From Progne subis subis (lineage: Eukaryota > Chordata > Aves > Passeriformes > Hirundinidae), in assembly GCA_022316685.1 (NCBI GenBank), contig JAKJHU010000075.1:1984001-2048000 (forward strand): a stretch of DNA of 64,000 nt, given 5' to 3'. The notes below the pieces were generated by a model that saw only the letters and a program-made list of their open reading frames with translations, was not told where the DNA came from and searched no databases. This document shows positions 1 through 13,831 of the stretch, one piece after another. How positions within the stretch are numbered: the stretch's first letter is position 1; each line of letters opens with the position of its first letter. The position numbers and the translations under genes were made by a program.

Positions 1-1123
1 TGTTTCAAGGGTGGGAGAAGGGAACCAACTAAAAACTCACAAGAAAACCAGATGAAAAATAAGATTAGTATAATTTCTGCTATGGATAAAACAGGACTTG
101 TTGACCTCTGACACTCTCTGGCACTTTCAAAATGGGAACAGGCAGAGTCCAGAGGACTTGCAGACAAAAGCATATATATAACTTTCTGACAGATCTTGAG
201 CAAAATGTGCTTTGCTAATGTGATTTTTTTTTTCACAACAACATATGGCTCTATTTTAATGCGCTTTCACTGTGCAACATGAAAGCTGTCTTAACTGCAA
301 AAACCAACAATTACTGAGAATGGGGGCTCTTAAGTCAAAACACATCCAGATGAAAAAAAAAAAAAAAATTCTATAAAACGTGAAGCCTTCCTTTAACTCG
401 TGTCAGGAACACTGACATTAAAACTGTGAGTATACAAGGGTAAAAAAACCAAACCAACAAACTAAACCCAAGAAAAGAAAAACAAACAAAACAAAAAAGA
501 GAAAAAAAATAACGCAACCAGAAATTTCATATACACTCAAGCACGTATCCCTCCCCCGTCTTCGGTGCATGGATTTGGTCACTATCCACAAGACCATTTT
601 GCTTAAAGAAAAAGGGACAAACAAAAGGCTATCCGAATTATTTCGAATTTGCAAGTGCAACGGCAGCGGAGAAAACTCAGCCTCGGAGCCGCGAGTTTCA
701 GTGCCCAATACCCTCCTGCGCCAGGAGCCCGGAGGGGAAAGAGGGAGGGAACAGCCCAGCTGAGGGTTTCGGGTCTCCCAGCCAGTTACCAGCGCCCACA
801 ACGACGGCACCGGCTTTTTACTGGGGCGTACGAGCGGACAGAAGCGGCAGCTAGGAGCCGCCAGGCTGCCTGCACCCAGCAACCTGTTGCCCCCAGAGCT
901 GCTGGGATGAGCCCCGCACCCCCGGGTCCCGCTCCCCGGGCTCTGGCGGCGGCCGCGGGGCCCTGGAGCAGCCCCGGCCCGGCGGCACCTGCGCTGGGCG
1001 CGCTGCCCCGCGGTACCTGCGCCCCGGGCTGCGGGCAGGCGGAGCGGCCGGGCTGTCACCGCCGCGGGCATGGCAAAATGGAGCCGGCCGGACCCACTTC
1101 CCCCCCGCCCCGGCGCCGCTCAC
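1..1123 (-). other. SHROOM2: SHROOM2 intron 1 (3'-ward part, runs off the window)
   Basis: Non-coding on the minus strand, downstream of the SHROOM2 exon-1 splice donor at 1123-1122. The first 650 bases are AT-rich with A-runs, for example about 353-368. From about 650 the composition turns GC-rich as it enters the promoter CpG island. The PDZ domain must continue in an exon to the left of the window. No other exon is recognised here. Confidence 0.75.
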
Positions 1124-2345
1124 CTTGGTGATGATGAGGGGCTCCCCGTGCTCCCGTCCGCCCTTCAGGGTGAAGCCCCAGGGAGCCCCGCCGGTCAGCT
1201 GCACCTCCACCAGCTTGTAGCCCTCGGCTGCCCGCTGCTCCATCACCATCACGGGCCCCGGTTCCACCAGCCCGACGCCGAGCCGAGGGTCGCCGACGGC
1301 CAGCCGCTCCCGGCCCGCCCCGCAGCCCCACGTCCTCCATGGAGCGCCCGTTACCGCCGGGGCTGGTTCGCCTCTGCCGGCCGCTCCCCGGTGCACGCCA
1401 GCCGGCGGCCGCCCGCAGAGCCACCTACCCGCCCCGCAGCGCCGGCCGGCCCGGCCCCATCGGCGGCGAGAGAGGGCTGCTCCGCCCGCCCCCTCCTCTT
1501 CCTCCTCCCCCACGGCCCGCGGTATTGTCTCACGCCGAGGCCGGAGCCCGGCGGCGGGGGGGCGGCACCAACTTGTGGCAACTTGGCGGCGGGGCAAATG
1601 CCGCCGAGCAACGCGCGGCGCTGGGAGGAGCGCGGCGGGGAGAGGCGCCCCCGCCTACCCTTCGCCTCGGGAAGAGGGCGAAAGGCGCGTTTCACCAGCG
1701 GGGCAGCCGCTCGCCCCTCCCAGAGAGCGGCAGCCCCGCAGCGCGATCCCCCGGCCGAGGAGGAGGGGGGGAGAGGGGAGCAGCCCCGGGCCGGCCGCCA
1801 GACAAAGGCGGCGGCGAGAACGTGAGCCCGGAGTCACCCGGGGGCCGGGCCCGAGGCCGTACCCGTGCCACCCCCGCCCCCCCACACGCAGGGGCTGCCG
1901 CGCCTCCTCCCCACCCCCGTTCCCAAACAAAAGCGGCGAGCAGGTGGAGGGTGGGGTGAAAGGGCAGCCGGCGGCTGCGGCCGTCCCCTCGGCAGGGACG
2001 CCCCGCCTTCGCCGTGCCAGGCGGCGGGGGGCCGGGGTGGGGAGCGCTGAGGGGGCCGGCTCTCGCCGGCCCTTCCCGTCTCGCCGCGGTGTTCGGGGAG
2101 CGGGAAACCGGGCAATGCGGGGGGGCGGGTCAGGGGGCGGCTGCGGCGGGAGCCCAGGGAAGGAGGAGCTTTCCGCCGGCCGCTCCCGGCCCGCGCTGCC
2201 TCCACCACCTGCGGGGCGGGAGGGGCCCGCGGGCGCCGGGCCGCGCTCTCCCGCCCGGCCCCTCTAGCGGCAGCCCCGGCACCGCCCGGCCCGGCCCGGC
2301 CCGCAACACAACGGACGGGACGGGACGGGCCGGGCGCCGGCAGGG
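900..2345. promoter_or_regulatory. SHROOM2: CpG island spanning SHROOM2 exon 1 and promoter
   Basis: A sharply bounded stretch of very high GC content with dense CpG, GC boxes and repeated ccggcccgg-type runs. The flanks are AT-rich. It covers the first coding exon (1124-1249) and about 1.1 kb upstream of it on the minus strand. This is the expected form of a vertebrate CpG-island promoter, so transcription of SHROOM2 should start within it on the minus strand. I cannot fix the transcription start. The long open frames across it on both strands are a composition effect, because stop codons are rare in GC-rich sequence. Confidence 0.8.
1124..1249 (-). CDS. SHROOM2: SHROOM2 first coding exon (N-terminus of the PDZ domain)
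   Basis: Shroom2 (APXL) is an actin-binding protein that recruits Rho kinase through its C-terminal ASD2 domain and organises apical and cortical actin. In retinal pigment epithelium it affects melanosome positioning. This exon encodes 42 residues, including [19 protein letters not shown] and [11 protein letters not shown]. That is the first strand and carboxylate-binding region of the Shroom-family PDZ domain and matches human SHROOM2 nearly residue for residue. The exon ends in phase 0 at AAG|GTGAGC (donor GT at 1123-1122), as human exon 1 does after ITK. The start is chosen at the ATG at 1249-1247, which has G at -3 and +4; a second in-frame ATG lies at 1243. The same frame stays open upstream to 1597, so a longer N-terminus is possible. 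Only about 3 percent of the protein is in the window. Confidence 0.85.
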
Positions 2346-5300
2346 ACCGGCGGGAAGCGCAGGTGAAGCCTTCAACAAAGAAATCCAATAGAAAAGAGAT
2401 TCGGAGACACAGATTTAAAAAAAGTTTGATGGCAGAGTGCGAGGCAGGACTAGAAGTGCTAATCTGAAGGCAAATCTTACGGATGGGAAATAAATGCAGG
2501 GTTTGGGTTTGCCTGATACCTTCACTGAGATAGTGGTGAGGCAGGGAGTGAAATAATTATTTTTTGCAATTCTCGCGGTTTAATTGAATCACTTTATAGG
2601 CGGTTTCAGTGTCTTAAATCAGGACCAGACTTGGCCTGGAGTAGCACTGTGTTAGCACACAATCCTCCTTGGCATTTCACAGCCAAGCAGGCAAATTCTG
2701 CTTGATCCAAGACAAGGGAAGTATCTATTTTTGTTTCGGAAAGACTAGTGAACCTCAAGGTACTTTTTCATGTGACAGGCTGTCTCATGGAGGTGCCTGG
2801 TATATGCATTGGGATTTCAAGGTTTTATCTATTGATGTGACAGGTCACATATTTTGCTTTCTGAAAGTGACCATGGGGCCATTCTGATTATGTAGTCTGT
2901 TCCTCTAATTCCTGCTTCAGTTGGTTTATTTTTCATAAAACTCTCCTGCCTTGAACCCTTGAACTATACTTTTTTTTTTTCCCCTCCTTACACTACTTCC
3001 AGGATTAGCTACAGGAAGTTTCTTCAATACCTAAAGAAAACTTGGGGTTCAGGACTGAGAACATCTGAGTTGTCAATCCCAGCAGCAGATTGGAGGACAT
3101 CTCAAAACAAGAACAATATATGATTAGTATGATTGTTATTCTCTTGTGGTTAAGGGACAGAAGGAACAGTGGAGGGGTACTCAAACTTATACAACCTTTT
3201 ATGAGAATCCTGCAAAAACAAACCTTATACCAAACTTAGGTATTGCGTCAAGTTATTTAAGGCTTCTAATGACTTGCAGATCCTCAGGCAGATTTCTTCT
3301 GCAATTACTTTCTGTCATACAGACCAGCAGAAATACAAGTAGTCTTCTGCATGTCCTGTCTCCACTTCTTGGAATCTGAGACACAAAATCCAGTTATGTT
3401 TGTGTAACACACAAGATTGTATTCACAGCAATGTGTACTCAGTGACATATAGCTGGAAGTTTTAAGGAGCTCCAAGTATGCAATTTGTTTTCTCTAAGTG
3501 TGATAATGAAAGGAAGATCCAGAATAATGATTTGAACTTTAGTGTATCCCCAAGTATGCACAACGAAATTAAAATGAATAAAATACCCACATAAAATAAA
3601 ATCACATCACTAATTAGAAGAGCAAATACTGCTTCCAAAAAATGCCTTCTCTGTTTACATCTCCCCCTTTTCAGCTGCCAAACATTTGTTCTTCATGTTG
3701 AACATTTCATTGTCCACAGAAATTCAAGATTTACGTTACTGTTCTGGCTTTTAGAATTGGTCTTAAAAACTCAGTATTGGAGCATGATGAAGAAATCTGT
3801 GTACAGTTATTAAAACTGGAAAATCTAGAGCCAGGAGCTGGCAACCATTGGAAACTGTCAAACTCTGCTTCTGTAATTATATCAGTAGAAAATGTGGACA
3901 TGTAGCTCTTGGGAAAGCAGTTGCCTAAGAAGGAATATCTGAAAGCTTTCACACTCCTGGTTAAGAGAAACCTCAGTAAAGAAGAAGCTTCTAGCTAATG
4001 CTTGCTTAGAACCTGATAGTCTGACACTGTTGTCAAGCAGATCTTCAGTTTGTAGCTGGCAGTTCAGAAATCAGACTTCCTTATCGTGAATGACATCTTT
4101 TTTTGCCTTTTACCCTTTGATATTGCCTTTTACCCTTCAATGTTACTAAGAGACCACAAAGTTCTTCATACATGGAAGTTTGATCAGCCAAAGCAATAAA
4201 GGAATTATTTTTTTGTCAGATTGTTCAAATTTCTCTCAATTTCTTTTATGTCCTCCCTCTCTGTGAAATCCGAAGCTTGTTCAGAACTCAGCTGGAGACT
4301 TGAACTTTTGCTCTTCTTAAAATATTGTGATAATTTTATTACTTGAATTTCTGCAGCTTCTGACAGCCTTCATAAGGTTTCAAATAGTCACAAAGAACAA
4401 AGGACTTCTTGAATGGATTCTAAAATATTACTTTTCATTTGTGTGATAAGAGAATCAATGATAACTGTATTTGTCTAACAAAAGCCTCAGTGACTAAATC
4501 CTCAGCTTTCTCCCTTGTCAAATGTTTTCTGAGCACACAGAAGTTGCCAATAGAAGGTAGGAATGCAAGATACATCAGGATGCCATAAATATATCAAAGA
4601 AATTAACAGACCACTTTTTCACACTGAGGACAGAGAATGATGTGGTTATTACAAACAAGGTATGAAGGGGATCCCTTTGTGCAAAAATGTGTGCAAAAGA
4701 TACATGTTTCAGAGATACTTCACAGTGATACAGAAGTTTCCCCAAAGCCTTCTCCTGCTGTGCAAAAGGAGCCATCCTATTAAGAGGTGGTTCCCACATC
4801 CCCAGATTGTGTGTCCCTGCCCTGTGAAAAAAAAGGCTTCTGCAATAAACCAGTCTCCTCTCATAGTACTTCATCTGTCCTCCTACTTTGGTACTTGAAT
4901 CTTAATTAACAATTTCAAGTGAAATTTTATTCTACAGAATTTATTCAGCCTCCGTTCCTTTCTGTTGCACATATTGCATATCTGTTCCCTAGTTAGTCAC
5001 TGAGATTACAGAAATTGTGAATAAATTACTTTATGGAAGGATTTTATTTGAACAGGCATGGTATGATGTTAAAGCACAGTCTGTTTCACCTTTGTGGCTG
5101 TACAAAACATTTTTTCCTTAAGGCATGACATCTTGCAGTGAATTACACAGGATAACTACAGGATGGCTCTAGAACAAGCTGGTTAACTCTCAGTCCTGAG
5201 GCCATTCATTTTGCTGGATATTGTAATGTCAGGAGGGCTTCCCCCCCTCCTCCGGAAGCTGAGAAATTTGCGAGATGTAGAGGCTTATGACTCAGAGTAA

Positions 5301-5516
5301 AGAACTGAGGTGAGGTAAGCCTTTACAACTTGCCACTTTGTTACCAGCCCTTCTGGGAGCTGACCACCGAACATCGACAGGTAAGAGACAAAGTGCCTCT
5401 GCCTCAGCCATACGAAATCCAAGGCTGGTGCTCTGGAGCATGTTCATCGACAATTTAAGTTCAGATGCCAAAAGAGAAAATCTGGTCCAAGGTACATATT
5501 CTGAGAGAAATGCAGG

Positions 5517-5740
5517 ATCATAGAATTGTTGGAAGGGTGAGAAGGGACCTTAAAAGATTATTTAATCCAATGTCCTGTGGGCAGGGACATTTTCATTAGA
5601 TCAGGTTGCTTAAACCCATCTAACCCAGCCTTGAACTCTTCCAATGATGGGGCATCCACAACTTCTCTGGGCAACCTGTTCCAGTGCCTCACCATCCTCA
5701 CTGTAAATAATTGCTTTGTAATATCTACTACCTCTTCTTT
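5517..5740 (-). mobile_element. CR1 LINE, 3' end fragment
   Basis: The plus strand begins with ATCATAGAAT, followed by GGACCTT, a CCTGTGGGCAGGGACA stretch, GGGGCATCCACAACTTCTCT and GGGCAACCTGTTCCAGTGCC. This is the reverse complement of the 3' end of avian CR1, so the element lies on the minus strand. The minus-strand frame still reads RHWNRLPREVVDAPSLEEF, the known C-terminal tail of the CR1 ORF2 protein. It is heavily 5'-truncated, as most CR1 copies are. The 5' limit near 5740 is approximate. Confidence 0.9.
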
Positions 5741-6603
5741 GCCTGTCCCTTCTGAACAGTCTATAGCCAGTGATGGCAGCTCTCCAGTCATGCAATTCAT
5801 ACCATCACGTTTCAGCAATAGTGATTAGACTGCAGCTTTCCAGTTGCACAGTGGCTTGCAGCTTTTCCTGTTTCCAGCTCTAATGTCTTTGAAAATTATC
5901 ATCACTAAGACCAAAACAACAGAAGTGGATGGATATTTTGATCAAGTAGTTCAAGGTTTGTCAAGCTGCTGGCAGTCTATTGTGAAGTCTGAAAGTCCTG
6001 AGAACCTGGAGAAACTGGTTGGGTAGCCGACCAAGAGACAGAGATCCTGGCATATCTGGGAACGAAGAGGCTTTCCTTTGGAAACCTGCCATGCTGCTTC
6101 TGATGGATTCAGCATAATCATGCTCTTCTGCAAAACACTTTGATTCCAACAAATTACCCATTTTCCCAGAATGAAAAATATCGTGTTGTAAAGCTCCAGC
6201 ATGGTGTCTCTGATTAAGCACATTAAAAACCTTTCCCAAGCATGTCTTGTTTCTCCTGTATTGCAAGTAAGGCTTCATGAGCACATAAGTAGTGCTGGAG
6301 AAAACCTTAGAAGTTTTCAGCCTTTCAGATATATGTAAGTCAAATACTTCTTGAGCTCTTCATTTCTTTATGATTAAAATAAAATCTGTGTTCTTTATCT
6401 AAAACTTTTATAAAGCTGAAATTCATGCAAGAGTAGCAGTTCAGATGATACTCAGATATTTCTGTCTCCCATTATGATTTTGATTCAAACTTTGTTCAAT
6501 TCTCACTTATTCTAACAGCACATATGCTTTGTACCTCAGAACAATTTTCTGAGGGTGACTACATGAACTGTGGAACAAACTGAGGCTGTGAGTGGCCAAG
6601 AGG

Positions 6604-6630
6604 AAAAAAAAAAAAAAAAAAAAAAAAAAA
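6604..6630. repeat. Poly(A) run, 27 bases
   Basis: An uninterrupted run of 27 adenines in AT-rich intergenic DNA. No retroposon body is recognisable beside it. Confidence 0.95.
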
Positions 6631-8253
6631 GATGATTTGCTAGGAATAATATTCTTGACTCGGATCTTGGGACCTATTTGACCCATAGGCAACAAAAGGG
6701 AGATGAGTTCAAAACAAACTCCTATCATCTGTAGCCTGCTTAAGGATTTATAATTTGCACAACACTGCATGATAAAAAGATTGAAAATCAAAGAAAAGGG
6801 CAACTCCTCATTTGGTTGCAGAGTCAGAAGATAGCATACACCTAGCAAGAGGAGGTGAATAGGTAAGCAGTTTTCCCTGAAGATGTAATTTTCAGCTTGT
6901 AGTCAAGTTCAGTCACATGTTAAGTCCTGCCTTGGGCCGTGGTCCCTCTGGTATCAATGTATCTGTTCCTTTTCCAGTTCCTACATTAGGGCCCATAAAT
7001 CAAATTATATTACAACATCTCTGACTACCACTTTACAGGGAAACCAAACAGCAGTGAGAGCACAGTGGTTGAAATACTGGTTCATGGCAGTCCATACTGT
7101 TCCATTGTCAGCAGGCTGACTAGGCAGCACTTGGACACAGTGTGGGGGATAATATGGGTCAGGGACCATTACTATGAGGCCCTAGGGTAAAGCCATGCTT
7201 CTTTGGTCATGGAAGCGAGTCCAGCAGTATAGGCATATGTACACCGTATAGCTGTATTTGATCATATGTACGTACATTGCAGTTTCATTAACCTGGGAAT
7301 GGTTTATTTGTTTGTTAGTTTTTTGCTTCCTGAGGTTTCAACATTTCAGTGAAACATCATTTGTAATATTTATTCTTGCTGCCAGGTTTCTGATCATGGT
7401 ACAGTAGGGAGTGCTTTTCATTGTCCATCTTCTTTGATAAAACACATTACATGACAACATTCTCTGTACAAACTGTGTCACTTAATTTAATGTGCCACAA
7501 AACACTGATCCATTTTAAGTACATGAAGGATAGTCTCAGAAGCTAACAAGAGTCTTTAATGTATTTAAACTCTGATATCAGAGCACGTTATATCTGAATT
7601 CTGTACTTGATGAAGATGGTCACTGGAGCTAAGATGGTCATGGAAAATGCAAAAGGTGGGTTTCAAATGCTCTTTGTGCAGAGAATTCTGCAAAGGCTTT
7701 TAAAGGGCAAGATAAATAGCAAGAGGCCAGACTGTGTAAGAGAACCAACAAAAGCCTTGTAATCTGGTATTTTTCACTTGGACTTTGTCTTCATTTGCTA
7801 GCTAGCCCCAAACAGACCTTTTTCTGCCTATCAGCCATGTATAAATAAATCTCTCAGTGCTTTCTATAAACAGACACAGTTTTTGCACTACAACTGACCT
7901 TTCTACTCTCAGCTTGGTTACACAGAACATGAACCATGTCCAGGTGAAGGTCATAGGATGTAGAACCTTGGCAGAGTCCATCTAAGCAGGCATAAGGCAT
8001 GAAGTCCATGTTCTTTTTTTGTTGCAGTGCCATAGGTGTTTGTCCTAAAGAATCAGGTGTGCTCCAGAGGCTGTGGTCCAGCAGTGGCTGATGCAGGATA
8101 TTGCGTGAATGTGGTGATATTAAGGATAGTGTTAAAACTGGTTTGGGCATGCCCAGGAGTCCAGGGGGAAGTTGTTCTTTCTGTGCATGTCACCTCTCCA
8201 CAGACTGCTATGTCCCTTTTTGCTAAAGATAAAAGTGTGATCTCCTCTCAGTT

Positions 8254-8275
8254 CTGCTAACAGAACTGTTAGCAG
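8254..8275. repeat. Perfect inverted repeat, 10-bp arms
   Basis: CTGCTAACAG (8254-8263) is followed by a 2-base spacer and its exact reverse complement CTGTTAGCAG (8266-8275). Function unknown. Confidence 0.9.
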
Positions 8276-11200
8276 TTGATAGGATATTTGAGGGAATCCT
8301 TCCAAGTCATATACATGAGAAAAAGTACAATATTCAGATTAGCCTTCCCTGGGTCACGTTTGGCTTAGAAAGGATGAGGCTATGGAAGGTACAGTTTCCT
8401 TAGCCTGAATTTCATGTAAAGCAGACTCATGCCAGTGGAGCATTGTTAATAAAATCCTGAGGAACTCAGGATGCTAATAAAATCCTGAATAAACTCCTGA
8501 GCATTGGAGTGGGTGGTTATCACCCATCTTCTGTGTTAACATAGATCCTGTCACAACCCCGAAATTTAATTTCTTTTGAAGGTCTGAATTTGTGGAGTAT
8601 TGTAGATACACAGAGGATTACTCTCAGAACACTGCTTTTCTGAAGCAGTTGTGGGACCAACCAGTTTTGTGGACTTGTGCTTGCAGGAAGCTGACTAATA
8701 GGAGTAGCTGATGTAGCCAAGCTGTAATATGAAAGTATAATGTAGCCGTATCTCTCACCTGAAAGGTGTATCCAGTAAACTACATTGGATGCTCATTGCT
8801 TTTTCCATCCAGGGCTGTGAAGTCCACCTCTGACAATGAAGTTGTGGCTTTAATCCTGAAGAGCAGAAAAGTCAAAAGAACAGATCACAATCCTTTCTGT
8901 ACTACAATGTTTCTGCTGCTATTGCTGCATTTCTCTGTATCCTCTGAGCAAGCTAAGCTGTGTTTTTTAGCTATCTGCTCATTTCAGAGACTTCAAGACA
9001 ACAATTTGTGGAATAGAAAGTTGCAACTTTCCTTCACCCATTCCCAAGATGCTGCAGGTCTGACTGCTGGCCATGCAACCACTGCAGAGTTGAAAAACTC
9101 AGTGATGCTCATGGGATTTCCAAGAGGAACATTGGCTGGTGTCTGTGGTCTGGACCTGGACTGTACATTTTGTCTGAATTCCCTTCAGTTACACTTGTTT
9201 ACAGTGTCCAACAAGACCATCTGATTGGCTATGGTACACTGATATTTTTATCAGTTTAATAGAGCCTTGGAGAGTTCTTGGCACTGCAAGAGCAGTGAAG
9301 TCAGTGCTGAGGTATATTTTGATTAGGTCACATAGAATGATCTGAGGACACACATTTTATGAAATATTTTTTTTGTGCTAATGGGCTTTGAAAATATAAA
9401 TACTGGGTGGTGGGAGATGTAATCTAACAAGATCCCACCATCTAGCAATTGTAACAAGGATATAAGAGTGTCCCACCTAATTTCTCCCAAGGGAACCAAC
9501 TAACATAAATTTTAGCATGCAGGAGTAATGGGGCTTAGGATTCCTTTGGAAGACACTGAGGACAGGACAGACATTCAACTTTTGTAGATCATGGTACATG
9601 CCTACAAACATCAAAATCCAATTTTCAGTATCACAGTGTGTGAGATAATAGTCTTTCTTTTCACAGTCTTTTTCATCAATCAGTTCCTATTCAAACTGTG
9701 TCTCATAGTGTGCCTAGGTGTGGGACGAGGTCTCTTAATTACACATGTGCTGAAACTGAGGTATCTTTTTGTTCTATGAAATAATATAATGATGACAATG
9801 ACTAAGGATTTGTCTGGAAATGAGGCTGGCCACAAAAATCTTAATGCAGGCTGTAATATTTTTAGCACTGGCACAGGGAATCAGGTTTTTTTTTCTTCTA
9901 ATCTCTAAACAAAGATAATTTTCTTCAGTTTTATGGATATATTTTTCTACTCCATTATTTTGTATTCCATCTGTATATATCTTATTTACTAATTTAAATG
10001 CATTAGAGGCAGAGTTTCAAAAACTAATTTATGTATGTTTCTTCACAAAAACCAGGTAAGATAACATTTTCCTGGAGAAGGTATATAGTAAGTCAATAAA
10101 ATATGAGTAACTTGGTTGCATGAGTCAAATGCACACAGTTACTGAGCTGTTCTAATGCACACTCAAAACATGTATTCATGTTTTTATTCTTCAAGAAAAC
10201 AAAAAGAATTCAAATATTATTATTTTTGTGCAAATGAAATACATTTATCCTCATCCTTTTAAATTAATATTCACCATCCTTAAAAGTAAATTAATATTTT
10301 ACAGTTCTATAATTATATTTAAAACACTGAGGGAATTGATACCTCTGTTTTTCTTTCAGTAGCTTTTAATGAAGTCAGTAGCTGTTATAATCATGACAGA
10401 TGGTACACCTTGAATATCACTATTGTTCCAAGATCCCTAATTTTACAGAAAACTAAAAATGGCAAGAATGGAATATGAATTTGTCCATTCATTTCAGTTA
10501 TGTATGAAAGTTAAAGTACTTTTAAAAACTAGTACTGCTAATTATGGGAAGGACATATCTCACAGTTTCTTCCGAATTAAATCTAATTGCAGGAGGTCTG
10601 GGTAGGTAATATAAAGAATGGTGTTAAAGCATATAGAAGATTTTTTTTTTTGTCACGGCCTTAAGGAACATATTGCAGGATCTGTTGGAGAGACCATAAC
10701 TGCATCCATTGAGCCTGAAGACAGACCTAGCTTTCTTCAGTTTGGAAAACGTTATGTCAGGTAATGTGTAAAAGACAATGAGATCATGAACTTTGACAAA
10801 GTATAGCTTTTATATTTTTGAGGCAGCTAAGATCTTCACTGGGACCTGTCAGGCAATGAGGAGTTGACCTGTACACATAAACAAAACTAAACTATCCCCT
10901 GTCTCTATATCCACAAATTTCCTTGTCCTTTGTAAACCAGTGCTGTAGTCCCAGACTTAATTAAAAGAGCGACTGAAGTATGTGCAGCTGTACACTCAAA
11001 CATAAGCCATACCCACACTCCTTAACAACAGAAGTGCATGCCTGTCATATTTTTGTAAACCTGTTGCTTTCCCTAGAAGCAGGCAAGCCAGTGTTTCATC
11101 TTAACGATGATCACAGGCTGCGATGAAATGTTGTGTTCTGGGTCCAAGAAGAGAGTGAGTAGGTATTTCTAAAAGTATGGAGCACATAGCTGTTTCCAAA

Positions 11201-13831
11201 GGAACACAGTACTGTTCTCATCCTTGAGCACACTGTTGCCAATGCCCAAAATCGTGCCTGGAATTTTCAGCGTTGTGCAATGTTGTACTTATGCTGAGTG
11301 TGATTGATTGCTGTTTGCAATGCCAGGAGGTTTTTATTTAGTGTTTCTTGTATGTGTGCTAATGGTTGACTCCAAGCTGCGCCATTTGCTTAGTTGAGAT
11401 CCTGTCTTAGTGCAGAAATGAGACATACCATGTGTGTCTTTTTCGTACACTGGCAGAAATGGGAACTATGTCAATAACTTCAGAGAGAAGGGAATTAGGA
11501 CCTGTAGAACGATGTATGTTTTATAGAATACTAAATAAAAGTCCTTAACAAGACAAAATAACTATTCTCTTATTCCTTTCACTACTTTTGCATTTCCTCT
11601 GCCTTTATCCCCAGCTTTTATCCTTTTATTTTCATAATCACAAGAAGCCAAATTAGTCTTGAGTGTAAGACAGCCAAACCAGCTTTGAATTTCCTGGGCT
11701 GTTCTAACTCTCTGTATTTTGAGTCCAGCAATGAGGACCAGAGACTAGCTAGCTCTTAACCAGCTGAGGTGTTGCATGGCTCCTTAATTTGGTAGATGCA
11801 TTTCCCACTCAGCCTCAAATGTTGGCACATTTTAGACACCTCTACTTCCATCATGGTAAGTATCAGTTCATTCATGGGTCACTGAATTATATTTTCTGCA
11901 TTAAGTATGCTACAGGCCATGTGCTTTGCTTCCAATAAAAACCACATACTCCCTCTGAAGTAATTATAGAATCAAATCCTGAGAAATTCCAGGAGAGAAG
12001 GAACCCAGAAGAAGAGGTGGAAAAACAATGCTCCACTCAGAAGAGTAAAGCAATAAAAGGAGGGGGAACAGCTGGCAGAATTGTGGCGAGAAAAGAAGGG
12101 ACATATAAAAATTAATCTCCAGAGTATAGAAGTACAACTGAGGAATGAAAGTAGTTTCAAAGTGTCTGAAAAAAAAAAAGGAGAGAGAAATTATAATAAT
12201 AAAATGGTAAATCCACACAGGCAAGCTAGAAGATCACAGTCAAGATCAATGAAAACAAACAATAAGCAGAAAAAACAAAATACACAAAACATTCCTATCT
12301 GTAAGCCAGAACAAACAATCAGGATAATGACTTGACATGTTTTTCAAATATTTGAAAGAAAGAAAATGGCAACAGAAATAGTGAACAAGTTTAGAAACTG
12401 ATTGTGGGAATAAAAAGTTTCCATTAAACAGTTTGTCTAATATTTTAAAGTTTTGCTGTTCTAAGTATAAGCCAAGCAATATAATTTTTCCTTCAAATCA
12501 GAGCAAACTTTTTTTCATGTATATGTCTTTGAGTTGTACATGTGGCATAAAACAGCTTAATTTTAACTAATAATCTATCTCTGTGGATTGTAATTCCTCA
12601 GTTCTTTAGTAGCCGGGTAGGTTTCAATGCAGTATCTGACAGAAAAGTGGCAACTCCAAGCACCACTGCTCTAGCAGAGGTGGAATAAACTCTGAGGAGT
12701 CCCAGACTTGTACAGATGACAGAGTCTTGTATTGACCACCTCAGCATGAGTTTGTATTTCTGGAGCAGAGCAATCTGATTTTGCGACCTTGCTGTCCTCA
12801 GTATGTTTTTGTACACATCGTAGCAACAAACTCTAGGATTGCAACATCTAGCTCACTCACCTGTCCTCATCCAAGGAGCAGGGGAATCTCTTTATGCTGG
12901 AAAGCAGCAAAAACACTTAGCAAAACATTCAGCTCAGCTGCCAGTGTTTCAGAGTCTTTGATGATGCATATGCCTAAATTCACATTATGGTCACTGGAGC
13001 CTCCTCAGCTCACCCTGAGCATTTATTTTCAGAAGATCTGAACAACTCTCTAGACAAAGTCTAGACCATAAGCTTGGCTGCCTAAGACCTCAGTTGTCTG
13101 CAGAAGGAGTTCAAACACCTTGCTGATGTATGGCCATCCGTGTGTAGGAGTCTGGCTTTGCATCCTGCTCTCCGGGGGCCGTATCCCGAGCACAGCCCCG
13201 CGGAGTCCCGTGGCACTGAGATGGGTGGGCACACATCAGGCCTGGCAGCCTGGGGACTGGCAGCTGCCTCCTCAGCCCTGGCACAGCCCCCAGCAGCAGG
13301 CTGATGAGCTGGTGGAGTTGGTTCCTTCGCTGGGATGCAGTGTATGGGGTGTCCCGGCTAATGAACGCAGCAGGTACCGTTTCACCCGGGGCTGCAGCTC
13401 TTTTCCCTGCTGAGGGCAAACACATGTGCTCATAAACAATGCACACAAAGCATTCCACTGTCATTCAGTAGCCCCTCAGAATTTCTGCTAAAAAAAATAA
13501 GCTAGACCATTGGGGAAAAAAAAGGTTAGGCAATTTGTTCTTATGGGGACTAATTATAAAATCCATGACACATAAAATCCATATTTAGCATGCTGATGAC
13601 TTTGTGTCTTTTGGCAATGTTCCCTCTTGTATTTCCTGAATGTGTCTCTATAAACAAATTTTCTGGAAGGGTGAGAGCTGATACAGGGAGTTTGAGACTT
13701 AGTTTAAAGGAAAGAATTACTTTTTGGTTTTATAATTGTATTTATTTGCTGCTGTATGTAGCAGGACCCCTGTCTTAAAATACATTGTCTAGATCATAAA
13801 GCAAAACCAAATATTGCAGGACAAGTTCCTG

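Noticed and set aside
649..2391. Many long overlapping open frames on both strands between 650 and 2400
   Set aside because: They lie in the SHROOM2 CpG island, where stop codons are rare because of GC content. Only the short PDZ segment at 1124-1249 matches a protein family.
5558..5818. 86-codon minus-strand frame as a host gene
   Set aside because: It contains the C-terminal tail of the CR1 ORF2 protein, so it is a transposon remnant.
8766..9224. 152-codon open frame on the plus strand in the intergenic region
   Set aside because: It has no recognisable domain, no promoter, no clear splice structure and no codon bias. Its length is within chance for this much AT-rich DNA.
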